Positions 9,157 to 17,669 are shown, numbered from the stretch's first letter. The stretch: DNA of 31,196 bases from DASPLH01 sp035627675 (GCA_035627675.1 DASPLH010000117.1:1-31196), one strand, 5' to 3'. Notes: generated from the letters alone by a model not told the origin. Translations and numbers: made by a program.

Positions 9157-11142
9157 TTACGAGCGGCCCGCCAGTGCGTACTTCACACCCGTGACTCTTG
9201 GCTGTTCCGCGGCGCGTGCTGCACGCTCGTCGAGGGTGAAGCGGTCCATGGATTCCAGCATCGAGCGGGCCATCTTCGACATCTGTTCGGCCGAGGCCGC
9301 CAGTTCCGTGGAACCCGACGTGGACTGCTGGATCATCTCGCGCATGCGTTCCATGGCGCGAACGACCGCCTGCGCGCCTCCCGCCTGCTCTTCGACCGAC
9401 GAGTTGATCTCGTGCGTGATCTCGTTGAGGCGCGTGGTCGCCTTGGCGATCTGCGACGAGCCGTGCGACTGCTCGTTAGTGGCCGCGCCAATCTCCTGCG
9501 CGAACTTGTAAACCTCTGTGACTACGTTCGAAATCTTCTTCAGGGCAAGGCTCAGATCGGTTCCCAGCGACAGGCCTTCGTTGACGATGGTCGTGCTCTT
9601 ATCCATGTTGTCGACGGCCTTGCGGGCTTCCTTCTGAATGCTCTGGATCAGCTCGCTGATCTCCTTGGTGGAGGAAGCGGACTTCTCGGCCAGCTTGCGA
9701 ACCTCGTCGGCAACCACGGCGAAGCCGAGACCGTGTTCACCGGCGCGAGCCGCTTCGATGGCGGCGTTGAGCGCCAGCAGGTTCGTCTGCTCGGAGATGT
9801 CGTCGATCACCTCGATGATCTTGCCGATGTCATCGGCGCGCTTCCCAAGCTCGGCGATGATGCCGGCTGCCGAACCGATGGAGGAGTTGATGCGGCTGAG
9901 CCCATCGGTCGTCTTCTGCATCGTGCCGATGCCGATCTGCACCTCTTCGCGCGAACGGTTGGAGATGTCAAGCAGCACCTTGGCGGTGTCGGCCACGCGC
10001 TGGATGCTGGCCACCATCTCGTCGATGGATGCGCTGGTCTCGCTGACGCTCGAAGACTGCATCTGCGTGTTCTTCACCATGTTCTGCACGTTGATGCTCA
10101 TCTCGTGCATGGTGCTGGTGACCTCGTCGATTGCCGACGACGACTGGACGCTGATCTTGGCGGACTCTTCGCTGGAGTCGGCGACCTGGTTGGAGCCGGC
10201 GGCCACCTGGGCGGCAGCGTCACGCACGGCCGTAACGATCGAGCGCAGGCCCGAAGTCATCTTGGCGAACGACAGCGCTAGCGTGTCGCGGTTCGAGCGA
10301 GGCGCGGCTTCCGCGGTGAGATCGCCGCCCGCAATCGCGTCCGACAGCGCCGACATCTCCTTGAGATAAGCCACAAGATGGCGGAAGGTCTCGGCGAGTT
10401 CGCCGATCTCGTCTTCGCGGTTGATGTCAATCTTCTGATCGAGGTCGCCGGACTCGGCAATCTCGCGTGCAACGCTGGTGAGATGCGCAAGAGGCTCGGT
10501 GATCTCGCGGGCATTGCGGAAGGCGATGACCACACCGAAGGTAAGCCCGATCAACGAGCCGAGGATGGTGACGATGATCGAGATCAGCGAAGCCGTGTTG
10601 TCCCAATCCCGGCGTTCGGCGACTCTCTGCATCGTCTGCTTCTCCACCTCGTCGAGCACCTGGTTGGCATTCTTCATCCAGGTCGCCGGATCAAGCTGGA
10701 GGTACGCGATTTGAAGGTCGGAGACGGTGGTATTGCCGCTGTCAACCTCCTTGCGCTTCTGGACCATCACCTCGGCGAAGTTTTTTCCCCAATCCGCTTC
10801 ATGGGCCTGGAGCTTATTCATGGTTGCGCGCTGCTCGCCGTCCAGGACCTTGACTTGCGCCTTCTGCATCAGGTCGTTGACCTCGCTGAGACCCGTCTTC
10901 AGCGCTTCGGCCTCGCGCGGATCGCCGCTGAGCAGGTAGTTGCTCAGGGACAGGCGGTTTTCGAGCATGTGACGGCGCAGGTCCTGCGTGAGTTGTGAAA
11001 ACTCGATCGCTTTGTTCGTCTCTGCCTTGCCCGCGCGCTCGCGCATCATGGCCGTCAGGCTAACGACCGCCAGCAAGATAACAATGACGAGGATCTTGCC
11101 GTAGTTGGTCAGCAGTTGTTTGCGGATTGTGTTCGCTTGCAT
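9157..11142 (-). CDS. mcp: Methyl-accepting chemotaxis protein with 4-helix-bundle-type sensor and two HAMP-like units
   Basis: 661 aa from Met at 11142, where a GGAGG sits 6 nt upstream (the open frame extends 14 codons further). TM1 is about 17-31, a periplasmic helical region of about 150 residues resembles 4HB_MCP sensors, and TM2 is about 185-208. HAMP is 209-261, followed by a second HAMP-like segment (262-310, DAIAGGDLTAEA). The signalling hairpin tip is intact (SEQTNLLALNAAIEAARAGE, 450-469). No C-terminal NWETF-like pentapeptide for CheR/CheB tethering is seen. It is the only receptor in this operon and probably its dedicated sensor; its ligand is unknown. Confidence 0.95.
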   Translation of the reverse strand: MQANTIRKQLLTNYGKILVIVILLAVVSLTAMMRERAGKAETNKAIEFSQLTQDLRRHMLENRLSLSNYLLSGDPREAEALKTGLSEVNDLMQKAQVKVLDGEQRATMNKLQAHEADWGKNFAEVMVQKRKEVDSGNTTVSDLQIAYLQLDPATWMKNANQVLDEVEKQTMQRVAERRDWDNTASLISIIVTILGSLIGLTFGVVIAFRNAREITEPLAHLTSVAREIAESGDLDQKIDINREDEIGELAETFRHLVAYLKEMSALSDAIAGGDLTAEAAPRSNRDTLALSFAKMTSGLRSIVTAVRDAAAQVAAGSNQVADSSEESAKISVQSSSAIDEVTSTMHEMSINVQNMVKNTQMQSSSVSETSASIDEMVASIQRVADTAKVLLDISNRSREEVQIGIGTMQKTTDGLSRINSSIGSAAGIIAELGKRADDIGKIIEVIDDISEQTNLLALNAAIEAARAGEHGLGFAVVADEVRKLAEKSASSTKEISELIQSIQKEARKAVDNMDKSTTIVNEGLSLGTDLSLALKKISNVVTEVYKFAQEIGAATNEQSHGSSQIAKATTRLNEITHEINSSVEEQAGGAQAVVRAMERMREMIQQSTSGSTELAASAEQMSKMARSMLESMDRFTLDERAARAAEQPRVTGVKYALAGRS

Positions 11143-11200
11143 GAGTGCCTCCGGGTCCCGTGTTCTGGACCCTGGTACTGTCATCGGTGCTACTGCCCGG

Positions 11201-11560
11201 CTATGCGCCGGGGTTGAACTTGAACTCGATGACCAGGGTCGTCTCCGGACCTGGCTCGTATTTCCACTTCTTCACCGCGTCCTCGGCGGCTCCGGCCAGC
11301 AGGGGATGTCCCCCGATGACCTTCGTCGTCTTCACCTGACCCGTTGGCGCAACCGTCACTTCCATCCTCACGACGCCGCTCAGGTTCGAGCGCCGCGCAA
11401 GCTCCGGGTATATCGGCGAGACTTTCGACTTCAACTTGCGCTCGGTGACGCCGCTTGCTTCCTGCGCTACCGAGTTTGTCGAAAGGGTCCCCACTCCCAG
11501 CATCAGCGCTACCCCTAACGCAATGCTGGTAACCACTCCAGTCTTCCGACTCAAATGCAT
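11201..11560 (-). CDS. Secreted stand-alone TonB C-terminal domain protein
   Basis: 119 aa. The N-terminal hydrophobic stretch ending NSVAQ looks like a cleavable signal peptide. The rest matches the TonB C-terminal domain (SPIYPELARR, GVVRMEVTVAPTGQV, AVKKWKYEP). It lacks the long Pro-rich spacer of true TonB proteins, so it probably does not span the periplasm. A GAGGTGA ribosome-binding site precedes the ATG. It is 58 bp upstream of mcp and is the first gene of the chemosensory operon, which is unexpected. Its role may be as a periplasmic partner of the receptor, but that is inference. Confidence 0.85.
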   Translation of the reverse strand: MHLSRKTGVVTSIALGVALMLGVGTLSTNSVAQEASGVTERKLKSKVSPIYPELARRSNLSGVVRMEVTVAPTGQVKTTKVIGGHPLLAGAAEDAVKKWKYEPGPETTLVIEFKFNPGA

Positions 11561-11598
11561 TCTTCACCTCGAAGAACGAAGATTCCCGGCAGAGAAGT

Positions 11599-11614
11599 TG
11601 CACGGGGGCTGCCA
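11599..11614 (-). promoter_or_regulatory. Candidate sigma54 (-24/-12) promoter of the first che operon
   Basis: The minus strand reads TGGCAGCCCCCGTGCA: the -24 TGGCA is perfect and GG-N10-GC spacing holds, but the -12 is GTGC rather than TTGC. It fits the consensus at 9 of 12 defined bases. The predicted transcript start is near 11588, giving a 5' leader of about 28 nt to the tonB-like ATG. Inverted repeats at 11762 and 11819 lie about 180 and 240 bp upstream, where enhancer-binding activators usually sit. Confidence 0.55.
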
Positions 11615-11761
11615 TCGGGGGGCGCACCGGTGGTGACCGTAGTCATCAGCGTAAGTTGCTGATTCTGCGAGGGGTCTCGATAATCTGGCGAGAATGATCC
11701 AGTTTTCGTCCGTGACAATGCTTGGCTTCGTCTCACGAAGACTGCGAATCTGTCGCGAGAT

Positions 11762-11776
11762 GTTTCAAGCTGAGAC
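11762..11776. promoter_or_regulatory. Inverted repeat GTTTCA-AGC-TGAGAC, candidate activator site
   Basis: Differs by one base from GTCTCA-N3-TGAGAC and has the same AGC centre as the exact copy at 18395-18409. A further single half-site GTCTCA is at 11730-11735 and GTCTC at 11674-11678. It lies in the divergent spacer 11561-11881, which contains no gene. Confidence 0.5.
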
Positions 11777-11816
11777 GGACTGGTTACTTCCGTATGTACC
11801 TGAGCGAGAATTCGTA

Positions 11817-11845
11817 TTGACTCACTTTGAGACGGGGACTAGTGT
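11817..11845 (+). promoter_or_regulatory. Candidate sigma70 promoter of the kinase/receiver/activator operon
   Basis: TTGACT (11817-11822) and TAGTGT (11840-11845) are separated by 17 bp, with a start expected near 11852, about 30 nt before the kinase ATG. The inverted repeat at 11819-11833 covers the -35 and the spacer, so a protein bound there should block this promoter. The -10 is weak. Confidence 0.4.
11819..11833. promoter_or_regulatory. Inverted repeat GACTCA-CTT-TGAGAC, candidate activator/autorepressor site
   Basis: One mismatch to GTCTCA-N3-TGAGAC. It begins 57 bp after the copy at 11762. It overlaps the sigma70-like promoter at 11817-11845 and lies upstream of the opposing sigma54-like promoter, so one bound site could repress one side and activate the other. 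Confidence 0.5.
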
Positions 11846-11881
11846 GGGCCTTAATCCCCCGAACGAAGCGACGTCCAACGA

Positions 11882-14800
11882 ATGGACAAGAACGAGGCCT
11901 GTCTCAAACCCGTGCCCCCCGCTCCACCTGCGCCCACCTTCGAGTCGGTGCTGCTGGAGCTTTGCGATGCTGTCGCCGAAGGCCTTGACGCACAGTCGCT
12001 GGTGGACCATTTCTGTAGTCTCACGCGCCGCTGCTTCGGGCTTGACGGCGTCTATTGCTGGCGCGCCGAGGGCGAAACCCTCGTGGGCTATGCCGCCGAC
12101 GGCCTATATGAAGACGAGTTTCGCGGCGCACGCCTGACCGAGCCGAACACGTCCGCCGCACAGCAGGCGATTGCGAACCGCAGGGCCGTGCTTGTGAATG
12201 AAGTGCGGATGGAAGATCCGCCCGAGATCAGGCGCAGATTCCCAGCCAGATCCATGCTGGCAATCCCGATCATCGTGGCCGGGAACGCGACGGGAGCCGT
12301 GGTGCTGACCAGCGCCACACATGCGAACTTCTTCTCGCCTGACGTAACGACCCGCGCTTCGATCCTGGTTTCGCAGCTTGGGGCGCTGATTGAGACGGCG
12401 CGGCTGACTCGCACCTCGCTGGAGGACCGCCATCGCGCCGAAGCGATGATCGAGTCCGCAGGCGCGCTCCACACTCGGCTCGACCTCGACAGCGCTCGTA
12501 ATGGCCTGACCCGGCGCGTGCTCGACTCCCTGCGCGCGGAGCTGGTCGCGCTGCTGGAGTGTTCGGACGAGACCTGTCGCGTGGCCTCGGTCGCCGTGCG
12601 GGAGCAGAAGGCCGAATCCGCGCTGGTCTCCGATGCCGCGGCGATCTGCCGCTTCGGAGAGCGCCTCGCAGCGGTTCTCAATCGTGACTATCCCCTGATC
12701 GTTGACCTCGCGGCCGATCCGGTCGGGCTGCCGATGGTCACCAGCGGGCAGGCGCTGGTTGTGCCCCTGCGCGCGGCGACCGCGGCGATGCAGCTCATCG
12801 TTTATGGCGGGCCGGAGCGCCGTTTCAGCGAAGCGGACATTTCGCTGGCGCGAGCCATCTGCGGAGTCGGCGCACTCGCCATTCAGAACTCGCAGCTCTA
12901 TGCGACTACCAGCGCGCAGGCTACGGAACTCAAGCAGTTGCTGGAAATCGCAACCGAGCTCGGGACGGCCGGCGATCTCGAGCGGTTCTTAAAGCAGTTC
13001 GTGCTTCGCGCGGCTGATTTCCTGGGCTTCAAGCGCTCCTTCATCGGACTGATCGAGCAGGACGGCGTCTGCCGCATCCGGTATTCGAGCGACAACGGCG
13101 CGATTGTTCCCCTTGTCATCGAAGTTCCGAACCTGGTCGTGGCGCGCGTGCTCGACCGTCGTGAAGTTTTCTGGACGGAGAACGCAAGAGCGCTCGCCGA
13201 AGCCGATCCGGTTTTCATCGAGGAATTCAAGATTGGGCAGGTGCTCACGGCGCCGCTGTTCGGCTCCGACGGCAAGCCTCTCGGCGTGTTCGGGGTGCTC
13301 GATCAAAGCCAGGGCGGCGGCATTCGTCCGGAAGATATCGAACGGGCGCGAGCCCTCGCCAGCCAGGTTTCCGTCGTACTCGAAGCCACCCGCAACCTGC
13401 ACATCGCCGAAGAGCACCGCCGCCGGGCGGAGAGTCTCATGTCGCTGGCGCTGGAGGTCAGCTCCAGCATCCGGCTTCCGGAACTGGTCAGCTCGATCAC
13501 CCGGCGCGCCCTGGAGATGGCGCGGGGACGCATTGCCGCACTGGCACTCTCGCGCGGGACATCGCTCGAGGTCGTCATGATCCAGGGCGCTGACATTGCG
13601 CACGACCGCTCGATCGTCCGGCGGCTCAACGCGGCGCTGACCGAGTACGCCTCCCGCTGTGCGGACCCGATTCGCACCGGCAACGCGGCGGAGGTGCTGG
13701 GCGGCTCGCTGGCGGAGTCTCTCGCCTGGACCGACTTCACCGTGGTTCGCCTGGTTGGGACGGACAACGATCTCGTCGGGCTGCTTTGCATAGCGAACCG
13801 CGGCGAGGCGCTCGAGGCCGTGGACCGGACGATGTTGCAGGCGCTCGCGAGTCACGCATCGGTTGCGCTGGACAATTCGCGCCTGTTTACGCGCATCGCG
13901 CAGTCCAACAGCCAGTGGGTCGAAATCTTCGATTCCATTTCCGACTTCATCGTCGTGCACGATCACAATAACCGCGTGCTGCGCGTCAACCGCGGCATGG
14001 CGGACTTCATAGGCGTTCGGCCGGCGGAACTCATCGGCGTCAGCATGCGAGCGCTGATGGCGATGGCGCAGGATATCGGCCCTGACCCGTGCCCGTTCTG
14101 CCGCAGCAAGAGCGACCCGACGGACGAATTCGTGCACCCGGTGCTCGAACGCATGTACCTGGTTTCCACTTCGCGCATCAACAGTTCGCTCGAAGAAGGA
14201 ATCCAGACGATCCACGTCCTCAAAGACATCACGGACCGTCGCGAGGCCGAGCGGCGCTACCGCGAACTGTTCGACAACATCCAGGAAGGCCTCTTCTTCT
14301 CCTCGCCCGAAGGCCGCTTCATCGAGGTCAACGACGCCCTGGTGCGGATGCTCGGATACGACAGCCGCGACGAACTCTTGCAGATCGACATCACGTCCGA
14401 GCTCTACCTGGCGCCCGAGCACAGGACGAAGTTCGTCGGCCGCCTGGAAGAGAATGGCGCGCTCCGAAATTACGAGGAAGTTCTCCGCCGCAAGGACGGC
14501 TCCCTGATTCACACGCTCCAGAACGCGTTCGCCGTGCGCGACTCACAGGGCAGGATCGTGCAGTACCGCGGCCTCATGCTCGATATCACCGAGCTCAAGA
14601 TGTTCCAGGCCGAGTTACAGCGGCAGCGCGATTTCAACGTCAAGATACTGAACAACACGCAGAGCCTCATCGTCGTGGCCGATACCGCAGGTCTCATCAG
14701 CTACGCGAACCGCCGCTGCTACGAGGTAGGAGGCTACGCTCCCGGGGAACTCGTCGGTCGCAGGCTGTCGCGGCTCGTCGGTCCCGCCCACCAGGAGGAG

Positions 14801-15706
14801 TTCGAAAGCGCGCTCGTGCAGACGCTCGCCGGGAACCAGGTGGACAATTTCGAACTGCCGCTTGAGATGGCGAGCGGCCGCGTCGGCCAGTTCTCGGCCA
14901 ACATGAGCCCGATGCGCGACGAGCAGGGACAGGTCACCTCCATCGTCGTGGTCATGAGCGACATTACGGATGTTGCCGTGCTCCAGGCCAAGCTGATGCA
15001 GACGGAAAAGATGGCCGCGGTCGGCCAACTCGTCTCCGGCGTGGCCCACGAGGTCAACAATCCGCTCACGGCAATCCTCGGTTTCGCCGACCTGCTGTCT
15101 TCGCAAGACGACCTGTCGGAATCGGCGCAGCACGACCTGACGATCATCATCCAGGAAGCGCAGCGCACGAAGCAGATCGTGCAGAACCTGCTGAGCTTTG
15201 CCCGCCAGCAGCCGCCGCAGCGCGAGCCGCTCCAGGTGAACGACGTGATCCGCCGGACGCTCCAGTTGCGCGGCTACGATTTCGCGAACCACGGCATTAC
15301 CGTGCTGGAAAGTTTCCAGGAGCCGATGCCGGAGCTGATCGGCGACACCAGCCAGCTTCAGCAAGTGTTCCTCAACATCGTTAATAACGCCTATGACGCC
15401 GTGAGCGAGAACGGCCGTGACGGCCGCATTGAGGTCGCGACTCGCGTCGTGGGCGGTTCCGTCGAGATCACATTCAAGGACAACGGAAGCGGTATCAAGG
15501 CCGTAGATCGCATTTTCGACCCGTTCTATACGACGAAGGAAGTCGGGAAGGGAACGGGCCTCGGCCTGAGTATCTGCTACGGCATCATTCGCGAGCACGG
15601 AGGAGAAATCAGCGCCACCAACCGCACCGACGCCCGCGGAGCGATCTTCACCGTACGCTTGCCAGCAGCCGAATCCAGACTATCCGCGGCCCCGGGAGCC
15701 CAATGA
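11882..15706 (+). CDS. Soluble multi-GAF/PAS sensor histidine kinase (NtrB-like)
   Basis: 1274 aa with no membrane segments. In order: about four GAF-type regions (roughly 20-175, 195-340, 350-505, 515-670), three PAS domains (about 675-790, 795-920, 925-1040, the first two ending in the DITD/DITE PAC signature), HisKA with phospho-His1056 in VAHEVNNPLTAIL, and HATPase with N-box (NNAYDAVSENG, about 1167), G1 (DNGSGI, about 1200) and GTGLGLSICYGII. The kinase core is closest in style to NtrB/AtoS-type partners of sigma54 activators. The first PAS carries a C737-P-F-C740 pair. The stop overlaps the next ATG (ATGA). It probably integrates cytosolic signals such as small molecules or redox state and phosphorylates the two downstream receivers. 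Confidence 0.92.
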   Translation: MDKNEACLKPVPPAPPAPTFESVLLELCDAVAEGLDAQSLVDHFCSLTRRCFGLDGVYCWRAEGETLVGYAADGLYEDEFRGARLTEPNTSAAQQAIANRRAVLVNEVRMEDPPEIRRRFPARSMLAIPIIVAGNATGAVVLTSATHANFFSPDVTTRASILVSQLGALIETARLTRTSLEDRHRAEAMIESAGALHTRLDLDSARNGLTRRVLDSLRAELVALLECSDETCRVASVAVREQKAESALVSDAAAICRFGERLAAVLNRDYPLIVDLAADPVGLPMVTSGQALVVPLRAATAAMQLIVYGGPERRFSEADISLARAICGVGALAIQNSQLYATTSAQATELKQLLEIATELGTAGDLERFLKQFVLRAADFLGFKRSFIGLIEQDGVCRIRYSSDNGAIVPLVIEVPNLVVARVLDRREVFWTENARALAEADPVFIEEFKIGQVLTAPLFGSDGKPLGVFGVLDQSQGGGIRPEDIERARALASQVSVVLEATRNLHIAEEHRRRAESLMSLALEVSSSIRLPELVSSITRRALEMARGRIAALALSRGTSLEVVMIQGADIAHDRSIVRRLNAALTEYASRCADPIRTGNAAEVLGGSLAESLAWTDFTVVRLVGTDNDLVGLLCIANRGEALEAVDRTMLQALASHASVALDNSRLFTRIAQSNSQWVEIFDSISDFIVVHDHNNRVLRVNRGMADFIGVRPAELIGVSMRALMAMAQDIGPDPCPFCRSKSDPTDEFVHPVLERMYLVSTSRINSSLEEGIQTIHVLKDITDRREAERRYRELFDNIQEGLFFSSPEGRFIEVNDALVRMLGYDSRDELLQIDITSELYLAPEHRTKFVGRLEENGALRNYEEVLRRKDGSLIHTLQNAFAVRDSQGRIVQYRGLMLDITELKMFQAELQRQRDFNVKILNNTQSLIVVADTAGLISYANRRCYEVGGYAPGELVGRRLSRLVGPAHQEEFESALVQTLAGNQVDNFELPLEMASGRVGQFSANMSPMRDEQGQVTSIVVVMSDITDVAVLQAKLMQTEKMAAVGQLVSGVAHEVNNPLTAILGFADLLSSQDDLSESAQHDLTIIIQEAQRTKQIVQNLLSFARQQPPQREPLQVNDVIRRTLQLRGYDFANHGITVLESFQEPMPELIGDTSQLQQVFLNIVNNAYDAVSENGRDGRIEVATRVVGGSVEITFKDNGSGIKAVDRIFDPFYTTKEVGKGTGLGLSICYGIIREHGGEISATNRTDARGAIFTVRLPAAESRLSAAPGAQ

Positions 15707-16098
15707 CCGAAGCACTGAACCCGCCACTGTTGCTGATCGAAGATGAGCCGTCCGTCGCCGCCTACGTCCGCGCCGCTCTCGAGCGCAACGGGTACGCCGT
15801 TCAGCGCGCCGAGACCGGTGTTGCCGCCCTCGAGATGCTGAAGGCCGGAAGCTTTCTCGGAGTCATCACCGATATGCGGACCCCCGGCGACATCGACGGC
15901 GCCGACGTCTACGACTGGCTCGCGCAGCATCAACCGGCGTTGTCGAAAAAACTGGTGTTCATCACCGGCGACACGGTAAACGAAGAAACGGCTCGAGCGC
16001 TGGAACGCACCGGCGCCCCTTTCATCGAGAAGCCGTTTCGCGTAACACAACTCCTGGACGTGGTCAGGCAGATCATCGGGGAAGCGAAAGTGAAATGA
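15703..16098 (+). CDS. Stand-alone receiver domain protein
   Basis: 131 aa, a receiver only: Glu13-Asp14-Glu15 acidic cluster, phospho-Asp57 (VITDMRTPG), Thr88 (FITGD) and Lys110 (IEKPFR). It has the style of receivers attached to hybrid kinases, here split off as a separate protein. Coupled by ATGA overlaps to both the kinase and the activator gene. It could be a phosphate sink or a relay partner that tunes kinase output. Confidence 0.9.
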   Translation: MTEALNPPLLLIEDEPSVAAYVRAALERNGYAVQRAETGVAALEMLKAGSFLGVITDMRTPGDIDGADVYDWLAQHQPALSKKLVFITGDTVNEETARALERTGAPFIEKPFRVTQLLDVVRQIIGEAKVK

Positions 16099-17549
16099 CC
16101 GAGGATTTGAAAATCAATTTCCTGATCGTTGACGATCAGCAAAGCATCCGAAAGCTCTGCGTGACCATCGGCGCGAGCCTCGGGTTCCTCTGCGAAGAGG
16201 CCGAGAGCGCCGAATCGGCACTCGCTTATATCGAAGCCAACTCGCCGGACATCATCCTGGTGGACCTGCGCATGGCGGAGATGTCGGGGCTGGAGTTTCT
16301 CGCGCGCGTGAAGAACATGCTGCCGCGAACGGAAGTCGCGCTGATGACCGGCTACGGCTCCATCGAGAGCGCGGTGCAGGCCATGAAGCTGGGCGCTTAC
16401 GACTACATCACCAAGCCGTTCCGCGTGGAAGAACTGAAACTCACGCTCCAGCGCATGGCCGAGAAAGTCCGGCTGGTCGCCGAGAACGAGTTCCTCCGCG
16501 AGCGCTTCCAGACCGAGACAGCGCTGCACGGCATCGTCGGCTCGCACGCGAAGATACAGGACGTGCTGCGCATGATCGCCCGCCTGAAGGACACGCACAC
16601 GCCCGTCCTCATCACCGGCGAGAGCGGTACGGGCAAGGAACTGGTCGCGCGCGCCGTGCACTTCCGGGGACCGTATTCCAAACGCCCGTTCGTCGCCGTG
16701 GACTGCGGAGCGCTCGTGCCGACGCTGATCGAAAGCGAACTCTTCGGACACGACAAGGGGGCGTTCACCGGGGCGGTGAAAGCCAAGGAGGGACTCTTCC
16801 AGGCCGCGAACGGCGGAACGATTTTCCTCGACGAGATCGGCGAGCTGCCACTCGACCTCCAGGCGAAGCTGCTGCGCGTCCTGCAAGAGAAGGAAGTGCG
16901 TCCCGTGGGCAGCAACAAGGCGGTGCGGGTGGAGGTGCGCGTGATCGCCGCCACCAACCGCGATCTGGAGAAGTCGTATCGCGAAGGCAGCTTCCGCAAG
17001 GATCTCTACTTCCGTCTCAACGTGGTTGCCGTACATCTGCCTTCGCTGCGCGAGCGCCGGTCGGACATCCCGATGCTGGCGCAGCACTTCCTCGACCGCT
17101 ACGCGCCCGACTCGCCCGTTCGCATCCGTCCCGAAGCCATGAATGCGATGCTCGACTACGACTGGCCGGGCAACGTGCGCGAACTGGAGAACTGCGTCGA
17201 GCGGGCGATCGCGCTGGGTTGCGAACAGATCGGACTGGAAGATCTGCCGCCGGCAATCGCGCAGATGCCACGGGCGTCCTTTGCTGTCGAACAGCTGCCG
17301 ACGGATCAGCCGATGGCTGTGCCGAGCGTTGCGTCGGCAGGGTCGTCCAGCGACCTGGAAGAGATCGAGCGGGCGACGATCCAGCGCGTCTTCGACGAGG
17401 TTGATGGCGACAAGGCTCTCGCCGGCAGACTGCTTGGCATTTCGCGGGCGACGCTCTATCGCAAGATCAAGCGGTACCGCATCCAGGCGAAGCCAAAGGC
17501 AGCGGCAGCCGCCGCCGGCAGGTCGCAACCGCGAAGCTCGTGGCAGTGA
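16095..17549 (+). CDS. NtrC-family sigma54-dependent response regulator
   Basis: 484 aa. Receiver (Asp13/Asp14, phospho-Asp57, Lys107); AAA+ domain with Walker A GESGTGKE (175-182), the sigma54-contacting GAFTGA loop intact (222-227), Walker B TIFLDE (242-247), and WPGNVREL (357-364); linker; C-terminal Fis-type helix-turn-helix (about 422-463, RLLGISRATLYRKIKR). All elements for ATP-driven remodelling of sigma54 holoenzyme are present. It is the obvious candidate to bind the GTCTCA/TGAGAC repeats on both sides, including one 16 bp after its own stop codon. Partner kinase: the gene at 11882. Confidence 0.96.
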   Translation: MTEDLKINFLIVDDQQSIRKLCVTIGASLGFLCEEAESAESALAYIEANSPDIILVDLRMAEMSGLEFLARVKNMLPRTEVALMTGYGSIESAVQAMKLGAYDYITKPFRVEELKLTLQRMAEKVRLVAENEFLRERFQTETALHGIVGSHAKIQDVLRMIARLKDTHTPVLITGESGTGKELVARAVHFRGPYSKRPFVAVDCGALVPTLIESELFGHDKGAFTGAVKAKEGLFQAANGGTIFLDEIGELPLDLQAKLLRVLQEKEVRPVGSNKAVRVEVRVIAATNRDLEKSYREGSFRKDLYFRLNVVAVHLPSLRERRSDIPMLAQHFLDRYAPDSPVRIRPEAMNAMLDYDWPGNVRELENCVERAIALGCEQIGLEDLPPAIAQMPRASFAVEQLPTDQPMAVPSVASAGSSSDLEEIERATIQRVFDEVDGDKALAGRLLGISRATLYRKIKRYRIQAKPKAAAAAAGRSQPRSSWQ

Positions 17550-17564
17550 GACGCGCGGGCGGGC

Positions 17565-17580
17565 GTCTCAATAGTGAGAC
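17565..17580. promoter_or_regulatory. Inverted repeat GTCTCA-ATAG-TGAGAC, candidate activator site
   Basis: Perfect 6-bp arms with a 4-bp centre, 16 bp after the activator stop codon and centred about 108 bp before the start predicted from the sigma54-like promoter at 17654. The spacing is one base longer than the other copies. The left arm can also pair with TGAGACGC at 17547-17554 to form an 8-bp RNA stem, so part of the symmetry might instead serve the mRNA end. Confidence 0.55.
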
Positions 17581-17653
17581 AGAGCTTTAGGTTACGCCCG
17601 GGCCGGGTGCTTGCAACCCACTCACAGGTAAAGGCTTTCGGGCCAGGATTGTT

Positions 17654-17669
17654 TGGCCAGATGCTTGCT
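17654..17669 (+). promoter_or_regulatory. Candidate sigma54 (-24/-12) promoter of the second che operon
   Basis: TGGCCAGATGCTTGCT: TGGC at -24, TTGC at -12 and exact GG-N10-GC spacing, 10 of 12 consensus bases. This is the best such match noticed in the spacers. The transcript start is predicted near 17680, with a leader of about 85 nt to the GTG at 17766. The palindrome at 17565-17580 lies at the usual enhancer distance. Confidence 0.65.

Noticed and set aside
17547..17570. TGAGACGC / GCGTCTCA stem as a terminator after the activator gene
   Set aside because: An 8-bp stem exists but no U-tract follows. The TGAGAC of the left arm starts at the stop codon, and the right arm is shared with the tighter dyad at 17565-17580, so a regulatory site is at least as likely.
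17600..17615. Second sigma54-like match GGGCCGGGTGCTTGCA
   Set aside because: Spacing and -12 fit but the -24 lacks the T and it is only 20 bp from the dyad, too close for normal activator looping; the 17654 element is better.
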